Shown in pieces: positions 54,191 through 63,101 of a stretch of DNA of 64,000 nucleotides; position 1 is the stretch's first letter; the number at the start of each line of letters is the position of its first letter. The translations under genes and the position numbers were made by a program. The notes under the pieces were generated by a model that saw only the letters and a list, made by a program, of their open reading frames with translations, had not been told where the DNA came from and ran no database searches. The DNA is from Variovorax sp. PCZ-1 (GTDB lineage Bacteria; Pseudomonadota; Gammaproteobacteria; Burkholderiales; Burkholderiaceae_C). The DNA lies in assembly GCF_018413605.1 (NCBI RefSeq), contig NZ_JAHCDN010000001.1, positions 496,001 to 560,000 of the forward strand, given 5' to 3'.

Positions 54191-55978
54191 TCAACTCATC
54201 AGCGGCGTAGAAGTCAACACTTCTTCAATCGTTGTCATCCCATCGGCCACGCGCAGCGCAGCGGCTAAGCGCAGAGGGCGCATGCCGTCAGTAATGCCTT
54301 GTTTGCGCGTGGCATCCATGTTGGCTTCTTTGTTGACCAAAGCTTTGAAGGCTTCGGTGACGGTGAGCAGCTCATACACGCCCATGCGGCCGCGATAGCC
54401 TGTCATGCGGCAATCGACGCAGCCTACTGGCTTGTAAGGCTTGTAGCCTGCGTTGATCTTCCAAGGCTTGATGAGTTCGTTGATGGCTTCAGGATTGTTG
54501 TCTGCAGGCTGTTTGCATTCTGAGCACAGCGTACGCATGAGGCGCTGGGCGAGCACGCCGAGCACGGTGGCGTTGATGAGATAAGGCGGTATGCCCAACT
54601 CCATCAAACGCGCGACTGCGCTGGGCGCATCGTTCGTGTGCAGCGTGGAGAAAACGAGGTGACCGGTCAGAGCCGCTTGCACCGCCATCTCTGCCGTCTC
54701 TAAATCCCGAATCTCGCCGACCATGATGATGTCGGGGTCTTGGCGCATGAGCGCGCGCAAGCCCTCGGCGAAACCAAAATCGAGTTGATGCTGAACCTGG
54801 GTTTGGTTGAACGCAGGCTCGATCATCTCAATCGGGTCTTCCACCGTGCTCACGTTGACTTCTTCTGTGGCCAAGCGTTTGAGCGTGGAATACAGCGTGG
54901 TCGTCTTGCCAGAGCCGGTCGGGCCTGTCACCAAGATGATGCCGTAAGGACGCTTCACAAGCTCTTCCCAGCGTGTGGCATCGTGCTCTGAAAAGCCCAA
55001 GCCCTCGAGATCTTTCACCGCGTTGTCGGGGTCAAAAATCCTCATCACCATCTTTTCGCCGAAAGCGGTGGGCAGGGTGGAAAGGCGCATTTCAACCTCA
55101 TCGCCACGCGGATTTTTTGTTTTGATGCGGCCATCGAGCGGGCGGCGCTTCTCCACCACATCCATGCGGCCGAGCAGTTTGATGCGCGCCACCATCGCAT
55201 TCATCACTTGTAGCGGCACTTGGTATACGGCGTGCAGCACACCATCAATGCGGAAGCGAATCACGCCTTGCTCGCGGCGTGGCTCCAAATGAATGTCACT
55301 GGCGCGTTGATCAAACGCGTATTGCCAGAGCCAATCAACCACCTGCACCACGCCTTGATCGTTAGCGTCGAGCTGCTTGTTGGTTTTGTTGAGTTCCACC
55401 AATTGCTCAAAGCTGGCGCCGCCTGAACTGCCGCCGGCCTTGGTGACGTTGCGTACAGATTTAGCGAGTGCGAAAAACTCTGCGGTGAATTTATGAATAT
55501 CCTGCGGGCTGGCCACCACCACGCGTACGCTGCGCTTGGCTTGGCGCTCAACCTCATCGATCCAATCGTTGATGAAGGGTTGGCTTGTCGCCACCACCAC
55601 CTGTGTGGGCAGCACCTGCACCGGCAAGATGCCGTGACGCTCAGCATAGGTGGCGCTCATCGTCTCAGCCACCTTGCCCACATCGACCTTCAGCGGATCA
55701 ATGCGGAAATAATCCACACCTGCTTTGAGCGCGAGGAATTGCGTGAGTGCTTCGATGTCCAGCGGCTTGCCATCTGCAGCTCGCGTCATGGCCACAGCTG
55801 TGAGGCGCACCAAGGGATGCTGCGCGCTCTCGGCCTTAGAGCATCGATCTACTGTGCGCTTGGCCTCGGCCAGCGAGATCACGCCATCGGCTTGCAGCCA
55901 TTGCACGATATGCCGCCAATCCAGCGGGCCACGATGCGAGACGAGGGCGGGTTTGGCGGGGGTGGCTACGGCGTTCAT
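54191..55978 (-). CDS. GspE/PilB-family secretion ATPase
   Basis: A 595-residue type II secretion or type IV pilus assembly ATPase. The N-terminal MshEN-like domain covers residues about 80-160. The ATPase domain has the Asp box DIHLEPRREQGVIRFRIDG, Walker A LVTGPTGSGKTTTLYSTL, Walker B LRALMRQDPDIIMVGEIRD and the His box HLVFSTLHTNDA. The C-terminal Cys4 zinc site is CSEC...CVDC followed by RMTGYRGRMGVYELL. No other secretin or pilin genes are near, so it is an orphan. The start at 55978 is preferred to 56038, which would overlap the next gene. Confidence 0.92.
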   Translation of the reverse strand: MNAVATPAKPALVSHRGPLDWRHIVQWLQADGVISLAEAKRTVDRCSKAESAQHPLVRLTAVAMTRAADGKPLDIEALTQFLALKAGVDYFRIDPLKVDVGKVAETMSATYAERHGILPVQVLPTQVVVATSQPFINDWIDEVERQAKRSVRVVVASPQDIHKFTAEFFALAKSVRNVTKAGGSSGGASFEQLVELNKTNKQLDANDQGVVQVVDWLWQYAFDQRASDIHLEPRREQGVIRFRIDGVLHAVYQVPLQVMNAMVARIKLLGRMDVVEKRRPLDGRIKTKNPRGDEVEMRLSTLPTAFGEKMVMRIFDPDNAVKDLEGLGFSEHDATRWEELVKRPYGIILVTGPTGSGKTTTLYSTLKRLATEEVNVSTVEDPIEMIEPAFNQTQVQHQLDFGFAEGLRALMRQDPDIIMVGEIRDLETAEMAVQAALTGHLVFSTLHTNDAPSAVARLMELGIPPYLINATVLGVLAQRLMRTLCSECKQPADNNPEAINELIKPWKINAGYKPYKPVGCVDCRMTGYRGRMGVYELLTVTEAFKALVNKEANMDATRKQGITDGMRPLRLAAALRVADGMTTIEEVLTSTPLMS

Positions 55979-56004
55979 AGGCACATGGTAGCAACTATTT
56001 TGGG

Positions 56005-56793
56005 CTACTTTGTGAGTGGTTTCAGCAGGCGCAGCCATTTGCGAGCGGGCAACTCGAAACTGCTTTCGATCAGCTCCGCGCGTGCTGCCAGCAGATCGCG
56101 CTTTGGGCGCGAAGGTGTGCGCTGCGCAAGGATCACGGTGTTGCCTTCTTTCGTCGGCTTAAAGCTCCACACGGCTTCTTCGCCAAAGGCCGCACTGATT
56201 TGCGCGAGACTGCGATCAAAGCTGCTGCTGCGGCCAAAGAGGTTCACGGTCATGATGCCCTCGTCAGTCAGCGTGCTGCGAACAGACTTGTAGAACTCTG
56301 CGCTATCGAGCACCGGTGCGGCGGCTTCGTGATCATACAAATCCACTTGAGCGCAATCAATAAAATTACTGCTCAAATCAGCGTTTTGTTGGCGTATTTC
56401 CTGCGCGGAGTGCTCCCAATTTGAGAGCGTTTTCATGGCATCACCTAGGATGATGTGCAATCGCTTATCTTGCGGTGGCAGTTTGAACCAATGCTGGCAA
56501 GCCGCCACCACGGCAGGATTGATCTCCAAAACCGTGGTGTTCATCTTCAGCGTTTTGTAGCAAGCTTTGGTGATCGTGCCCGCGCCTAAGCCAAGCTGCA
56601 AGGCATGCAGCTTCTTGACTTTGAGCGGATCGAAGAAGAGCAGCCATGCCATCATGCGCTGCACATATTCCAGCTCAATGGCAAAAGGCATATCAATCAG
56701 CATGCTGCCTTGCACCCATTCTGTGCCAAGGTGCAAATAGCGGATGCCTCCCATTTCAGACATGTTGACGACTGGGAGATTGGTTTTCTTCAT
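56005..56793 (-). CDS. Spermidine synthase-like methyltransferase-fold protein
   Basis: A 262-residue Rossmann protein of the spermidine synthase superfamily. Visible: ALQLGLGAGTITKACYKTL (nucleotide loop), TVLEINPAVVAACQHWF, LGDAMKTL and CAQVDLYDHEAAAP. It lacks the N-terminal beta domain of true SpeE proteins, so aminopropyl transfer is uncertain. Residues 122-135 (SNWEHSAQEIRQQ) derive from an antisense PE1 element placed in the loop between the LGDAM strand and the VDLYD strand, about ten residues longer than usual as I recall. Confidence 0.8.
   Translation of the reverse strand: MKKTNLPVVNMSEMGGIRYLHLGTEWVQGSMLIDMPFAIELEYVQRMMAWLLFFDPLKVKKLHALQLGLGAGTITKACYKTLKMNTTVLEINPAVVAACQHWFKLPPQDKRLHIILGDAMKTLSNWEHSAQEIRQQNADLSSNFIDCAQVDLYDHEAAAPVLDSAEFYKSVRSTLTDEGIMTVNLFGRSSSFDRSLAQISAAFGEEAVWSFKPTKEGNTVILAQRTPSRPKRDLLAARAELIESSFELPARKWLRLLKPLTK
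56389..56429 (+). repeat. PE1 element inside the spermidine synthase-like gene (diverged)
   Basis: TGGCGTATTTCCTGCGCGG, AGTGCTCCC and GAGAGC. It is antisense to the gene, in the same EHSAQ frame as the copy at 30004. Confidence 0.72.
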
Positions 56794-56840
56794 ATTGTGA
56801 TGTTACGCGGTCTTAGCGCAATTTCAGGCTTACACGAGTC

Positions 56841-56947
56841 AAAGAAGAGAACGCAAAAGACGCAAAAACTACGCAAAAAACGAAAAATTCATATTGGTTT
56901 TTTCTGCGACTTTTGCGTGCCTTTTGCGCTTTTTGCGTTCTTCTCTT
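56841..56947. repeat. HP2 long hairpin repeat overlapping the glycosylase 3' end
   Basis: Arms of ACGCAAAA and TTTTGCGT units, beginning AAAGAAGAGAACGC and ending GCGTTCTTCTCTT. The apex lies near ATTCATATTGG, close to the apex of the copy at 52435. The right arm is translated as the last 19-20 residues of the neighbouring glycosylase. Confidence 0.85.
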
Positions 56948-57455
56948 GGCTTGTTAATTCAATATGCGGCAGCAAAGCCTCTTGCCAAGCAGCAAGTTTG
57001 CGCTCAAAGCTCCATGAAGCATTGGCTGGGCTGCTGGAGGGGAGTTTGTAGATGGGTAGGCCGAGAGCTTCAGTGTGCTTGGCATGCGAGTAGCTCTCGC
57101 CGCCATTGTGGGCAATGGCTTGCAGCTTGGGGCAGCGTTTTTTCAAGCTGGCTAAATCGTTGAGCTGCGCATTGCGAATCGCTGAATCGAGCGAGCCTTC
57201 GCGCTCACAGCTGGCATACACATCCCAGCATCCGATGCTGCTTTCAATCAAGAGTTTGCTCCTGATTTCATAGCTGCTTGCGCAGATTTCTTGCCGGCGA
57301 TCGGGCAAAATGATGCTGAAAACCAGTTTCCAAAAATTGTTCTGTGGATGACCGTAATACTGCTGCGTTTCCAGTGATTTCACGCCTGGAAAGCTGCCTA
57401 AGATCAGCACGCGGGTGTTGGGTGCAATCAGAGGCGGCAGGCCATGCAGGATCAC
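56889..57455 (-). CDS. Uracil-DNA glycosylase-superfamily protein (deoxyinosine/mismatch type)
   Basis: A base-excision DNA glycosylase of 188 residues. Visible: VLILGSFPGVKSLETQQYYGHPQN, CWDVYASCEREGSLDSAI and the C-terminal LPSSSPAN in place of the classical HPS loop. These mark the family with deoxyinosine or G:U mismatch activity. Two repeats shape it: residues 53-66 (RRQEICASSYEIRS) come from PE1, and the Lys-rich tail (SQEKNAKSAKGTQKS...) comes from the HP2 hairpin. It overlaps the TatD gene by four bases. Confidence 0.87.
   Translation of the reverse strand: MILHGLPPLIAPNTRVLILGSFPGVKSLETQQYYGHPQNNFWKLVFSIILPDRRQEICASSYEIRSKLLIESSIGCWDVYASCEREGSLDSAIRNAQLNDLASLKKRCPKLQAIAHNGGESYSHAKHTEALGLPIYKLPSSSPANASWSFERKLAAWQEALLPHIELTSQEKNAKSAKGTQKSQKKPI
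57259..57298 (-). repeat. PE1 element inside the DNA glycosylase gene
   Basis: On the minus strand GCCGGC, AGAAATCTGCGCA and AGCAGCTATGAAATC. It is sense to the gene, in a third frame (CGC CGG CAA) not used by the other sense copies. Confidence 0.88.
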
Positions 57456-58288
57456 AGCAGGGCTTTCAGTTTAGGTAGAACGCGCAAAGCGTTCTGCGTG
57501 GTTTGTGCTGCCCATTCCTCGGCTGACACACCCCGCAGCTCAGCCAGCAATTGGCCGATGCGCGGCAGCTCCAGCGGGGAATTGATGCCTTGCGGTTTGC
57601 CCGCTGCACGTTCTTCGGCTGTGGCATAAATCCACTGCGGCGGAATATCAGGTGCATCGGTTTCCATCACGATGGCCTGTGCCGGCAAGCTCTTAGCAAG
57701 TAATCGAATATTCTGTGAGCGCTCGTAGGTGACCGTGCCACCAAACCCAAGGCAAAAACCCATTTCTACAAACTGCATGGCTTGTTGCTCAGAGCCATTG
57801 AAGGCATGTGCGATACCACCATGGCTGCCGATCTCGCGCAAGGCATGCAAAAGCTGATCAGCGCTTTTGCGCACATGCAAGATCACCGGAAGCTGATGCT
57901 GCTTGGCGAGCTTGAGCTGCGCACGATAAAAAGCAGTTTGCTTCTCGCGTATCTCGGGAGTACACAGCGCAGGTACGAAAAAATCCAAACCGATTTCACC
58001 CATAGCAATGAGACGCGCATCGTCGATGTGTTGTGCGAGTTGCTTGCCGAGAAAAGTCAAATCATCTTCATGAGCGCGCGGTACGTAAAGCGGATGAATG
58101 CCCAGCCCGTAGGCCTGCGCGTGCGTATGAGCGAGTTGGCGCACGGTGTCAAAGTTGCTGCGCTCAACGGCGGGGATGATGCTCATCACTACATTTTTAA
58201 TAGCACTCTGCGCAACAAGCAAGCCGGCAAACAGCCCATTTCTCTCAAATTCTGGCGCATCCAGATGGCTATGCGTATCAATCCACAT
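57452..58288 (-). CDS. TatD-family metal-dependent nuclease
   Basis: A TIM-barrel hydrolase of 278 residues, related to YjjV/TatD DNases. Metal-binding motifs: IDTHSHLDAPEF at the N-terminus, GEIGLDFFVP, VILHVRKSADQLL, GIAHAFNGSEQQA and METDAPDIPP. Residues 21-34 (AGLLVAQSAIKNVV) are encoded by a PE1 repeat and form the helix-strand that usually reads as a poorly conserved Ala-rich segment. The length is close to the family norm. Confidence 0.93.
   Translation of the reverse strand: MWIDTHSHLDAPEFERNGLFAGLLVAQSAIKNVVMSIIPAVERSNFDTVRQLAHTHAQAYGLGIHPLYVPRAHEDDLTFLGKQLAQHIDDARLIAMGEIGLDFFVPALCTPEIREKQTAFYRAQLKLAKQHQLPVILHVRKSADQLLHALREIGSHGGIAHAFNGSEQQAMQFVEMGFCLGFGGTVTYERSQNIRLLAKSLPAQAIVMETDAPDIPPQWIYATAEERAAGKPQGINSPLELPRIGQLLAELRGVSAEEWAAQTTQNALRVLPKLKALL
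58188..58228 (-). repeat. PE1 element inside the TatD gene
   Basis: On the minus strand GCCGGC, TTGTTGCGCAGAGTGCTATT and GTAGT. It is sense to the gene, in the same frame as the ispC and lpxB copies. Confidence 0.9.
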
Positions 58289-58300
58289 GAGATGCGCTCT

Positions 58301-58669
58301 TCAGGCTGAGCGAAAGATGAAATACACCGCGCCAACCATGCACAGCCCGGCCCAGAGGTAATCCAGCTTGATGGGTTCGTTCAGGTAAAACACCGCAAAC
58401 GGCACAAAGATCGTGAGCGTGATCACCTCTTGCATGATCTTGAGCTGCGCTACTGAAAAGCCGGCTTGTTGGTAGCCAATTCGATTTGCTGGCACTTGCA
58501 GCAAATATTCAAACAGCGCAATGCCCCAGCTGATCAAGGCAGCGATATACCAAGGCGCAGTGGCCAGATTTTTGAGATGACCATACCAAGCGATGGTCAT
58601 GAAGACATTGCTGGCGATCAGCAAAGCTATCGTTTGCCAGCTGAAAGGCAGGCTGGAAAGCCAGCTCAT
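58301..58669 (-). CDS. DMT-family DUF486 membrane protein
   Basis: A four-helix inner-membrane protein of 122 residues of the DUF486 group within the drug/metabolite transporter superfamily. Visible: FMTIAWYGHLKNL, LISWGIALFEYLLQVPANR, LKIMQEVITLTIFVPFAVFY and AGLCMVGAVYFIF. Family members have no firmly known substrate. Its ATG directly follows the stop codon of the Bug receptor gene, so they are cotranscribed. Confidence 0.88.
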   Translation of the reverse strand: MSWLSSLPFSWQTIALLIASNVFMTIAWYGHLKNLATAPWYIAALISWGIALFEYLLQVPANRIGYQQAGFSVAQLKIMQEVITLTIFVPFAVFYLNEPIKLDYLWAGLCMVGAVYFIFRSA

Positions 58670-59647
58670 TTATTCCACAACGATTTTGCGCTGCTCAATG
58701 ATGCGCTTCCATTTGGCGCGTTCGTTTTGCGCAAGCGAGGCAAAGGCGGCTGGGGTGGTGCTGACGGCTTCTGCGCCCAATCGGGAGAAGCGCTCTTTCA
58801 CTTCGCTTTCTGCCAATGCGGCATTCAGCGAGGCGTTGAGTTTTTGTACGACATCGGCAGGCATGGCTTTGGGGCCATACAAGCCAAACCATGTGACCGA
58901 TTCAAAGCCAGGCAACACATCAGCTACCGTGGGCAGATCAGCAGCCAAGGGCGTGCGCTTCTCGCTCGTGACGGCTAAGCCGCGCAGCTTGCCATCTTTC
59001 ACATGAGGCAAACCTGAGACCAGAGAATCGAACAGCACATCCACCTTGCCACTGATCAAATCCGGAATCGCCAGCGCCGTACCGCGATAAGGAATATGCA
59101 CGATGAAGGTGTTGGACTGCGCTTTGAAGAGCTCAGAGGTGAGGTGAACAATCGTGCCGTTACCGCTGGAGGCGTAGTTGAGTTTGCCGGGATTCTTCCT
59201 TGCATACTCGATGAACTCACGCATGGTTTTCGCTGGCGAAGATTGCGGCACGAGAACAATATTGGGTGAGCTAGCGACTTGACCGAGCGCAGTGAAATCA
59301 GCTTGTGCGTCGTACGGAATCTTGGGGTTGATCACGGGGCCGATGCTGTGCGTGCTGGATGTGGCCAGCAAAATCGTGTAGCCATCGGGCGCGGCTTGCG
59401 CCACCGCTTGTGAGCCAATCGTGCCGCCTGCGCCGGGGCGATTCTCAACAACCACGTTTTGCCCGAGCTTTTCACCGAGCTTGATAGACAGTGATCGAGC
59501 CAGTACATCGGTTGCCCCGCCTGCAGGGAAGGGCACGATCATGCGTACAGGTTTGTTGGGAAAGCCTTGAGCAAATGCAGGCGTAGCAAAAGCTGTGGCA
59601 GCGAGGCCCGTGGAGACGGAGGAAGAGAGAAATAAGCGGCGTTTCAT
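58670..59647 (-). CDS. Bug/TctC-family periplasmic receptor
   Basis: A 325-residue periplasmic carboxylate-type receptor. The signal peptide is MKRRLFLSSSVSTGLAATAF..., cleaved after AFA. Family segments: RMIVPFPAGGATDVLARSLS, FIVHIPYRGTALAIPDLISG and GFESVTWFGLYGPKAMPADV. No TctAB partner is close. The ligand is unknown. Confidence 0.92.
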   Translation of the reverse strand: MKRRLFLSSSVSTGLAATAFATPAFAQGFPNKPVRMIVPFPAGGATDVLARSLSIKLGEKLGQNVVVENRPGAGGTIGSQAVAQAAPDGYTILLATSSTHSIGPVINPKIPYDAQADFTALGQVASSPNIVLVPQSSPAKTMREFIEYARKNPGKLNYASSGNGTIVHLTSELFKAQSNTFIVHIPYRGTALAIPDLISGKVDVLFDSLVSGLPHVKDGKLRGLAVTSEKRTPLAADLPTVADVLPGFESVTWFGLYGPKAMPADVVQKLNASLNAALAESEVKERFSRLGAEAVSTTPAAFASLAQNERAKWKRIIEQRKIVVE

Positions 59648-59661
59648 GCCGCTTATTATGG

Positions 59662-59710
59662 AGGGAATTCGTGAGGCGAATTCAGTGAAGGGAATTCGCG
59701 AGACGAGTTT
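59662..59710. repeat. Short direct repeat, 27-base period
   Basis: AGGGAATTCG starts at 59662 and again at 59689, with related GCGAGACGA/GTGAGGCGA continuations. Minor; between the Bug and lipoprotein genes. Confidence 0.5.
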
Positions 59711-59721
59711 GATCGCGCGGT

Positions 59722-59970
59722 TTACTTGACCTTATCCAACTGTTTACCAATTTGGTTGCCAATCAGCGCCCCGCCCGCCGCGCCAGCCACTGTGCCCGCT
59801 GTGGAGCCGCCTGTGACGGAGGAGCCGACGATACCACCGACAACTGCGCCAGCAGCAGTACCGATTTCTTGCTTCGAAGGCGAGCGCGTGGTAGAGCAGC
59901 CACCGAGCAAAGCGGCAGTGCAAGTCAAAACGAGAGCGAATTTACGAGGGGATGTGTGAATGTTCAGCAT
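59722..59970 (-). CDS. Glycine-zipper outer-membrane lipoprotein
   Basis: An 82-residue lipoprotein. The signal ends in a lipobox LLGGC (Cys about residue 25). The mature part has the glycine-zipper pattern GTAAGAVVGGIVGSS and GTVAGAAGGALIGNQIGKQL of the OsmB/SlyB-like group, often stress-induced and inserted in the outer membrane. The start at 59970 is set by AAGGAG six bases upstream; a start at 60000 would bury the signal. It is monocistronic as far as can be seen. Confidence 0.85.
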   Translation of the reverse strand: MLNIHTSPRKFALVLTCTAALLGGCSTTRSPSKQEIGTAAGAVVGGIVGSSVTGGSTAGTVAGAAGGALIGNQIGKQLDKVK

Positions 59971-60043
59971 CAATACTCCTTGTCGTGCTGTGGTATTCAC
60001 ACTCTAAGCGCAGCCCTCATTTTTAGATGAAAAACAACGGTAA

Positions 60044-60084
60044 GCCGGCGTAAATATTGCGCAAAGTGCTACTGAATATGTAGC
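60044..60084 (+). repeat. PE1 element between lipoprotein and kinase genes
   Basis: GCCGGC, ATATTGCGCAAAGTGCTACT and GTAGC. It lies just beyond the 3' end of the PfkB gene. Confidence 0.92.
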
Positions 60085-60094
60085 GTAGGGTCAC

Positions 60095-61033
60095 TCATTG
60101 GTGAGCAGATGTTGTTTGCGTTTCTAAAAACTGCAGAACCTCAGCGCGCGTGGGTGCGCCTAATGCACCATGCCGTTGCATGCACTTGAGCGCGGCTGCC
60201 GCACAGGCGAATCGGATGGCTTGGCGCTCTTGGGTGGGGCTGGCATCGGCGTATAATTCCGATAGCGCAAAGCACAGTGCCGCGTGAAACACATCGCCCG
60301 CGCCCGTGGTGTCTAGCGCCTTCACGGTAAAAGCGTCCTGTGTGTGCAAGATACGTTCTTTGCTGTGCATCCAAGCAACGCCCTGGCCGCCGAGCGTCAC
60401 CATGGCGTGTGATGCGCCTGCATCGAGCGCAGCAACGAGGCCAGCACCTGAACTGCGTGCTTGAGGCGCAAAGCACACCAGGCCCGGTTGAGAGAAAACC
60501 GCCCATTGAGCCAATGGCACCAAACGCTGCAATACCTCGACAGGCGCGACATCTGCATCCAGCATACCGAGCACAGCATTTTCCCGAGCCCAGATCAGCG
60601 CCGCCGCTGCGCCATCGCCCCAGCGAGGATCGGTGAGCACGGCTTGCGCGCCTTCCAACAAGCGCGTGGAGAGTGGTTGCGCTTTGGCTAGAGCATCTCC
60701 GCGATGATTGAAAATCTGTCGTTCGCCATGTGCATCAACGACGACTGAAGAGACCGAGGTGTAGCTGTTGGCTACCGCCTCCAAGTGTCCAGTGATGCCG
60801 AGTTCGCGTACCGCGGTTTGAACGAATCGACCCGCATCATCATCACCCACACAGCCGATCAAGCGCACTGGCAAGCCAAGACGCACCATTCCAATAGCTG
60901 CATTGGCTGCCATACCGCCTACGATTTGACGGTAACTCTTCGCAGGCGTCTTGGTCGGCTGCGTGGCAAACGCGTCGATCTCAAAATGATGATCGACAGA
61001 AGCGTGACCTACACAAGCAAAAAAAGACGGCAT
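60095..61033 (-). CDS. PfkB-family carbohydrate kinase
   Basis: A ribokinase-fold sugar or nucleoside kinase of 312 residues. The N-terminal GG switch is QIVGGMAANAAIGMVRLG. The C-terminal signature with the catalytic Asp is VKALDTTGAGDVFHAALCFAL. The substrate cannot be read from sequence. It is last in a same-strand run with a Bug receptor and two hydroxyacid dehydrogenases, so it may phosphorylate a product of that route such as glycerate or a keto-sugar acid. Confidence 0.88.
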   Translation of the reverse strand: MPSFFACVGHASVDHHFEIDAFATQPTKTPAKSYRQIVGGMAANAAIGMVRLGLPVRLIGCVGDDDAGRFVQTAVRELGITGHLEAVANSYTSVSSVVVDAHGERQIFNHRGDALAKAQPLSTRLLEGAQAVLTDPRWGDGAAAALIWARENAVLGMLDADVAPVEVLQRLVPLAQWAVFSQPGLVCFAPQARSSGAGLVAALDAGASHAMVTLGGQGVAWMHSKERILHTQDAFTVKALDTTGAGDVFHAALCFALSELYADASPTQERQAIRFACAAAALKCMQRHGALGAPTRAEVLQFLETQTTSAHQ

Positions 61034-61075
61034 ACCGCAATGATAGCGGTATGCCGTCGTGGTTTGGCTTGGAAA

Positions 61076-62041
61076 TTAAGCTGCTGTGATTTTCGCGGTT
61101 TTGATCAAGCGACCCCATCGCGTGATTTCGGTGTTCAAGAAGGCAGCGAAATCTTGTGTGCCTTTGGGGCTGACCTTAAAGCCTTGCACCTTGGCGCGGT
61201 CTTCCACATCTTTGGTGAACATGGCTTTGATGATCTCGCGCGAGTATTTTTCTACGATAGCGTCTGGTGTGCTGGCATGAATCATGGCGGCTGTCCAGTT
61301 TTCCACAAACAGGCCAGGCATACCAGCTTCCAGCACGGTCGGTACATCAGGCAGCAAAGGGTTGCGTTGCAAGCTGCAGACCGCCAGCGCTTTGAGTTTG
61401 CCGCCTTTGACATTGGCAATCGACTCAGGCATGTTGGAGAAGACGATATCGAGCTGACCGCCAATCAAGTCATTCATGCTCAAAGCGCCACCACGGTAGG
61501 GCACATGCGTCATTTTGGTTTTGTTCAGGTCGTTGAACAAAGCGCAGGTGAGGTGCGGTGGCGAGCCATTGCCGCTGTTGCCAGCATTGAGCGTTTTGGT
61601 TTTGGAGACTTTGACCAAATCTTGGAAAGTGTTGATGGGGCTGTTGGCCGGCACAACAATCAGCATGGGCGAGCCAGCGAGCAAGGCCACAGGCCGCAGA
61701 TCTTTAGTGAAGCTGTAGGGCGCGTTGGGAAACAAGCTCACGTTCGCAGCATGGGTGAGCGTGATGGCCAGAAGCTGAGAGCCATCGCTTGCGCCTTTGG
61801 CCACTTGCTCTGCACCGATTTGCGCATTGCCGCCCGCCTTGTTTTCGACTACGACGGGCACTTTCCAAGCTTCATTCAATTTCTGCGCCACGATGCGCGC
61901 CATCACATCCGTGAGGCCACCGGGTGCGAAGGGCACAACATATTTGATGGTACTGCCCGGCTTCGGGAAGTCTTGCGCGAAGGCCAGTTGAGGGACGGCG
62001 ATGCTTGCGGCTGCGCCCAAAATGATGTCACGACGTTGCAT
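61076..62041 (-). CDS. Bug/TctC-family periplasmic receptor of the hydroxyacid cluster
   Basis: A 321-residue periplasmic receptor. The signal peptide is MQRRDIILGAAASIAVPQL..., cleaved after AFA. Family blocks: IKYVVPFAPGGLTDVMARIV, MTHVPYRGGALSMNDLIGGQ and GLFVENWTAAMIHAS. The start at 62041 is set by AAGGAG upstream; the longer frame back to 62128 is rejected. Position after two hydroxyacid dehydrogenase genes suggests a 2-hydroxy or sulfonated carboxylate as ligand. Confidence 0.92.
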   Translation of the reverse strand: MQRRDIILGAAASIAVPQLAFAQDFPKPGSTIKYVVPFAPGGLTDVMARIVAQKLNEAWKVPVVVENKAGGNAQIGAEQVAKGASDGSQLLAITLTHAANVSLFPNAPYSFTKDLRPVALLAGSPMLIVVPANSPINTFQDLVKVSKTKTLNAGNSGNGSPPHLTCALFNDLNKTKMTHVPYRGGALSMNDLIGGQLDIVFSNMPESIANVKGGKLKALAVCSLQRNPLLPDVPTVLEAGMPGLFVENWTAAMIHASTPDAIVEKYSREIIKAMFTKDVEDRAKVQGFKVSPKGTQDFAAFLNTEITRWGRLIKTAKITAA

Positions 62042-62090
62042 AGCTACTCTCCTTGACTGTATTGAATCAGGCCAAATTATGCTGCAATGA

Positions 62091-63101
62091 TCAGGCTGCA
62101 AGCTTTTGAAGCGTTTGCACCAACGCATCGGGTACGCTCACGCCCGCCACTTGCGCTTTTCGCTCCAATGCCAGCCTGCGCGCGCCCGCGAGGCGCACGC
62201 CGTCGTCCACGAGCATTTCATTGATCAACACCTCGATACGATCAAGGTAGCTGTCGTTCCCATTCAAAGCGCTTGGGTCGATCAGCAAAAAGGCTTGACC
62301 GATTTTGGGTTGGTTGCCTTCATCCACAAAGAAGCTGGATGCTTCAAAGCCGAATTGCGCACCGATCACAGCAGTGACCAGCAGCTCAATGATGAGAGCG
62401 AGCATCGCGCCTTTGGTGGATGTGGTGTTGCCCACCGCGAGCATCGAGCCTTCCAAAGCAGCTTTTGCATCCGTGGTCGGGTTACCTTCTTTATCGAGCG
62501 CCCAGCCCAGTGGAATCGGTTTGCCTTCTTTGGCAGCGACCATCACTTTGCCGCGCGCCACTTCTGACAAGCTTAGGTCAATCATGAGCGGATCTGCATT
62601 GCGGCGCGGGAAGATGGCGGCAATCGGGTTCGTGCCGAAGATGGCATGCTTGCCGCCGGCTGCGGGCATGGCAGAGGGTGAATTGGCAAAGCCCAATGCC
62701 ACAAGGCCAGCAGTAGATGCTGCGCGCAGATGATCGACGATCACGCCTGCGTGATGTGAATTTCTCACGCCGACAAAGCACACACCGAGTTCTTTGGCTG
62801 TCTTGATGCCTTCAGCAATCGCTAAATCACATGCGGGAAACGCCAAGCCTTGTTGGGCATCCACCACGAGCGCTGCGCCCTTGCGTTGCGCCACAGCTGC
62901 GATAGCATTTCCGTTTGCACGGCCATTTTTCAAATGCGTGGCGTATTGCGGCACGCGAGAGAGGCCATGCGAAGCGATGCCTTGTGCTTCCGCCAATACC
63001 AAAGCCTTGGCCACGCTGGCTGCCATTGCTTGTGAAGCGCCTGATTTCGTCAGCGCCGATTGAATCAGAGCATCCGCTTCTTGGAGTGAGAGTTGTGCCA
63101 T
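62091..63101 (-). CDS. Malate/L-lactate (Ldh2/ComC-type) dehydrogenase
   Basis: An NAD(P)-dependent 2-hydroxyacid dehydrogenase of the LDH2/MDH2 family, 336 residues, a fold unrelated to classical lactate dehydrogenases. Visible: AEAQGIASHGLSRVPQYATH, VGVRNSHHAGVIVDHLRAA, HAIFGTNPIAAIFPR and PLMIDLSLSEVARGKV. Members act on malate, lactate, ureidoglycolate or (R)-sulfolactate. The start overlaps the stop of the upstream dehydrogenase gene (TAATG), so the two are coupled. Confidence 0.9.
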   Translation of the reverse strand: MAQLSLQEADALIQSALTKSGASQAMAASVAKALVLAEAQGIASHGLSRVPQYATHLKNGRANGNAIAAVAQRKGAALVVDAQQGLAFPACDLAIAEGIKTAKELGVCFVGVRNSHHAGVIVDHLRAASTAGLVALGFANSPSAMPAAGGKHAIFGTNPIAAIFPRRNADPLMIDLSLSEVARGKVMVAAKEGKPIPLGWALDKEGNPTTDAKAALEGSMLAVGNTTSTKGAMLALIIELLVTAVIGAQFGFEASSFFVDEGNQPKIGQAFLLIDPSALNGNDSYLDRIEVLINEMLVDDGVRLAGARRLALERKAQVAGVSVPDALVQTLQKLAA

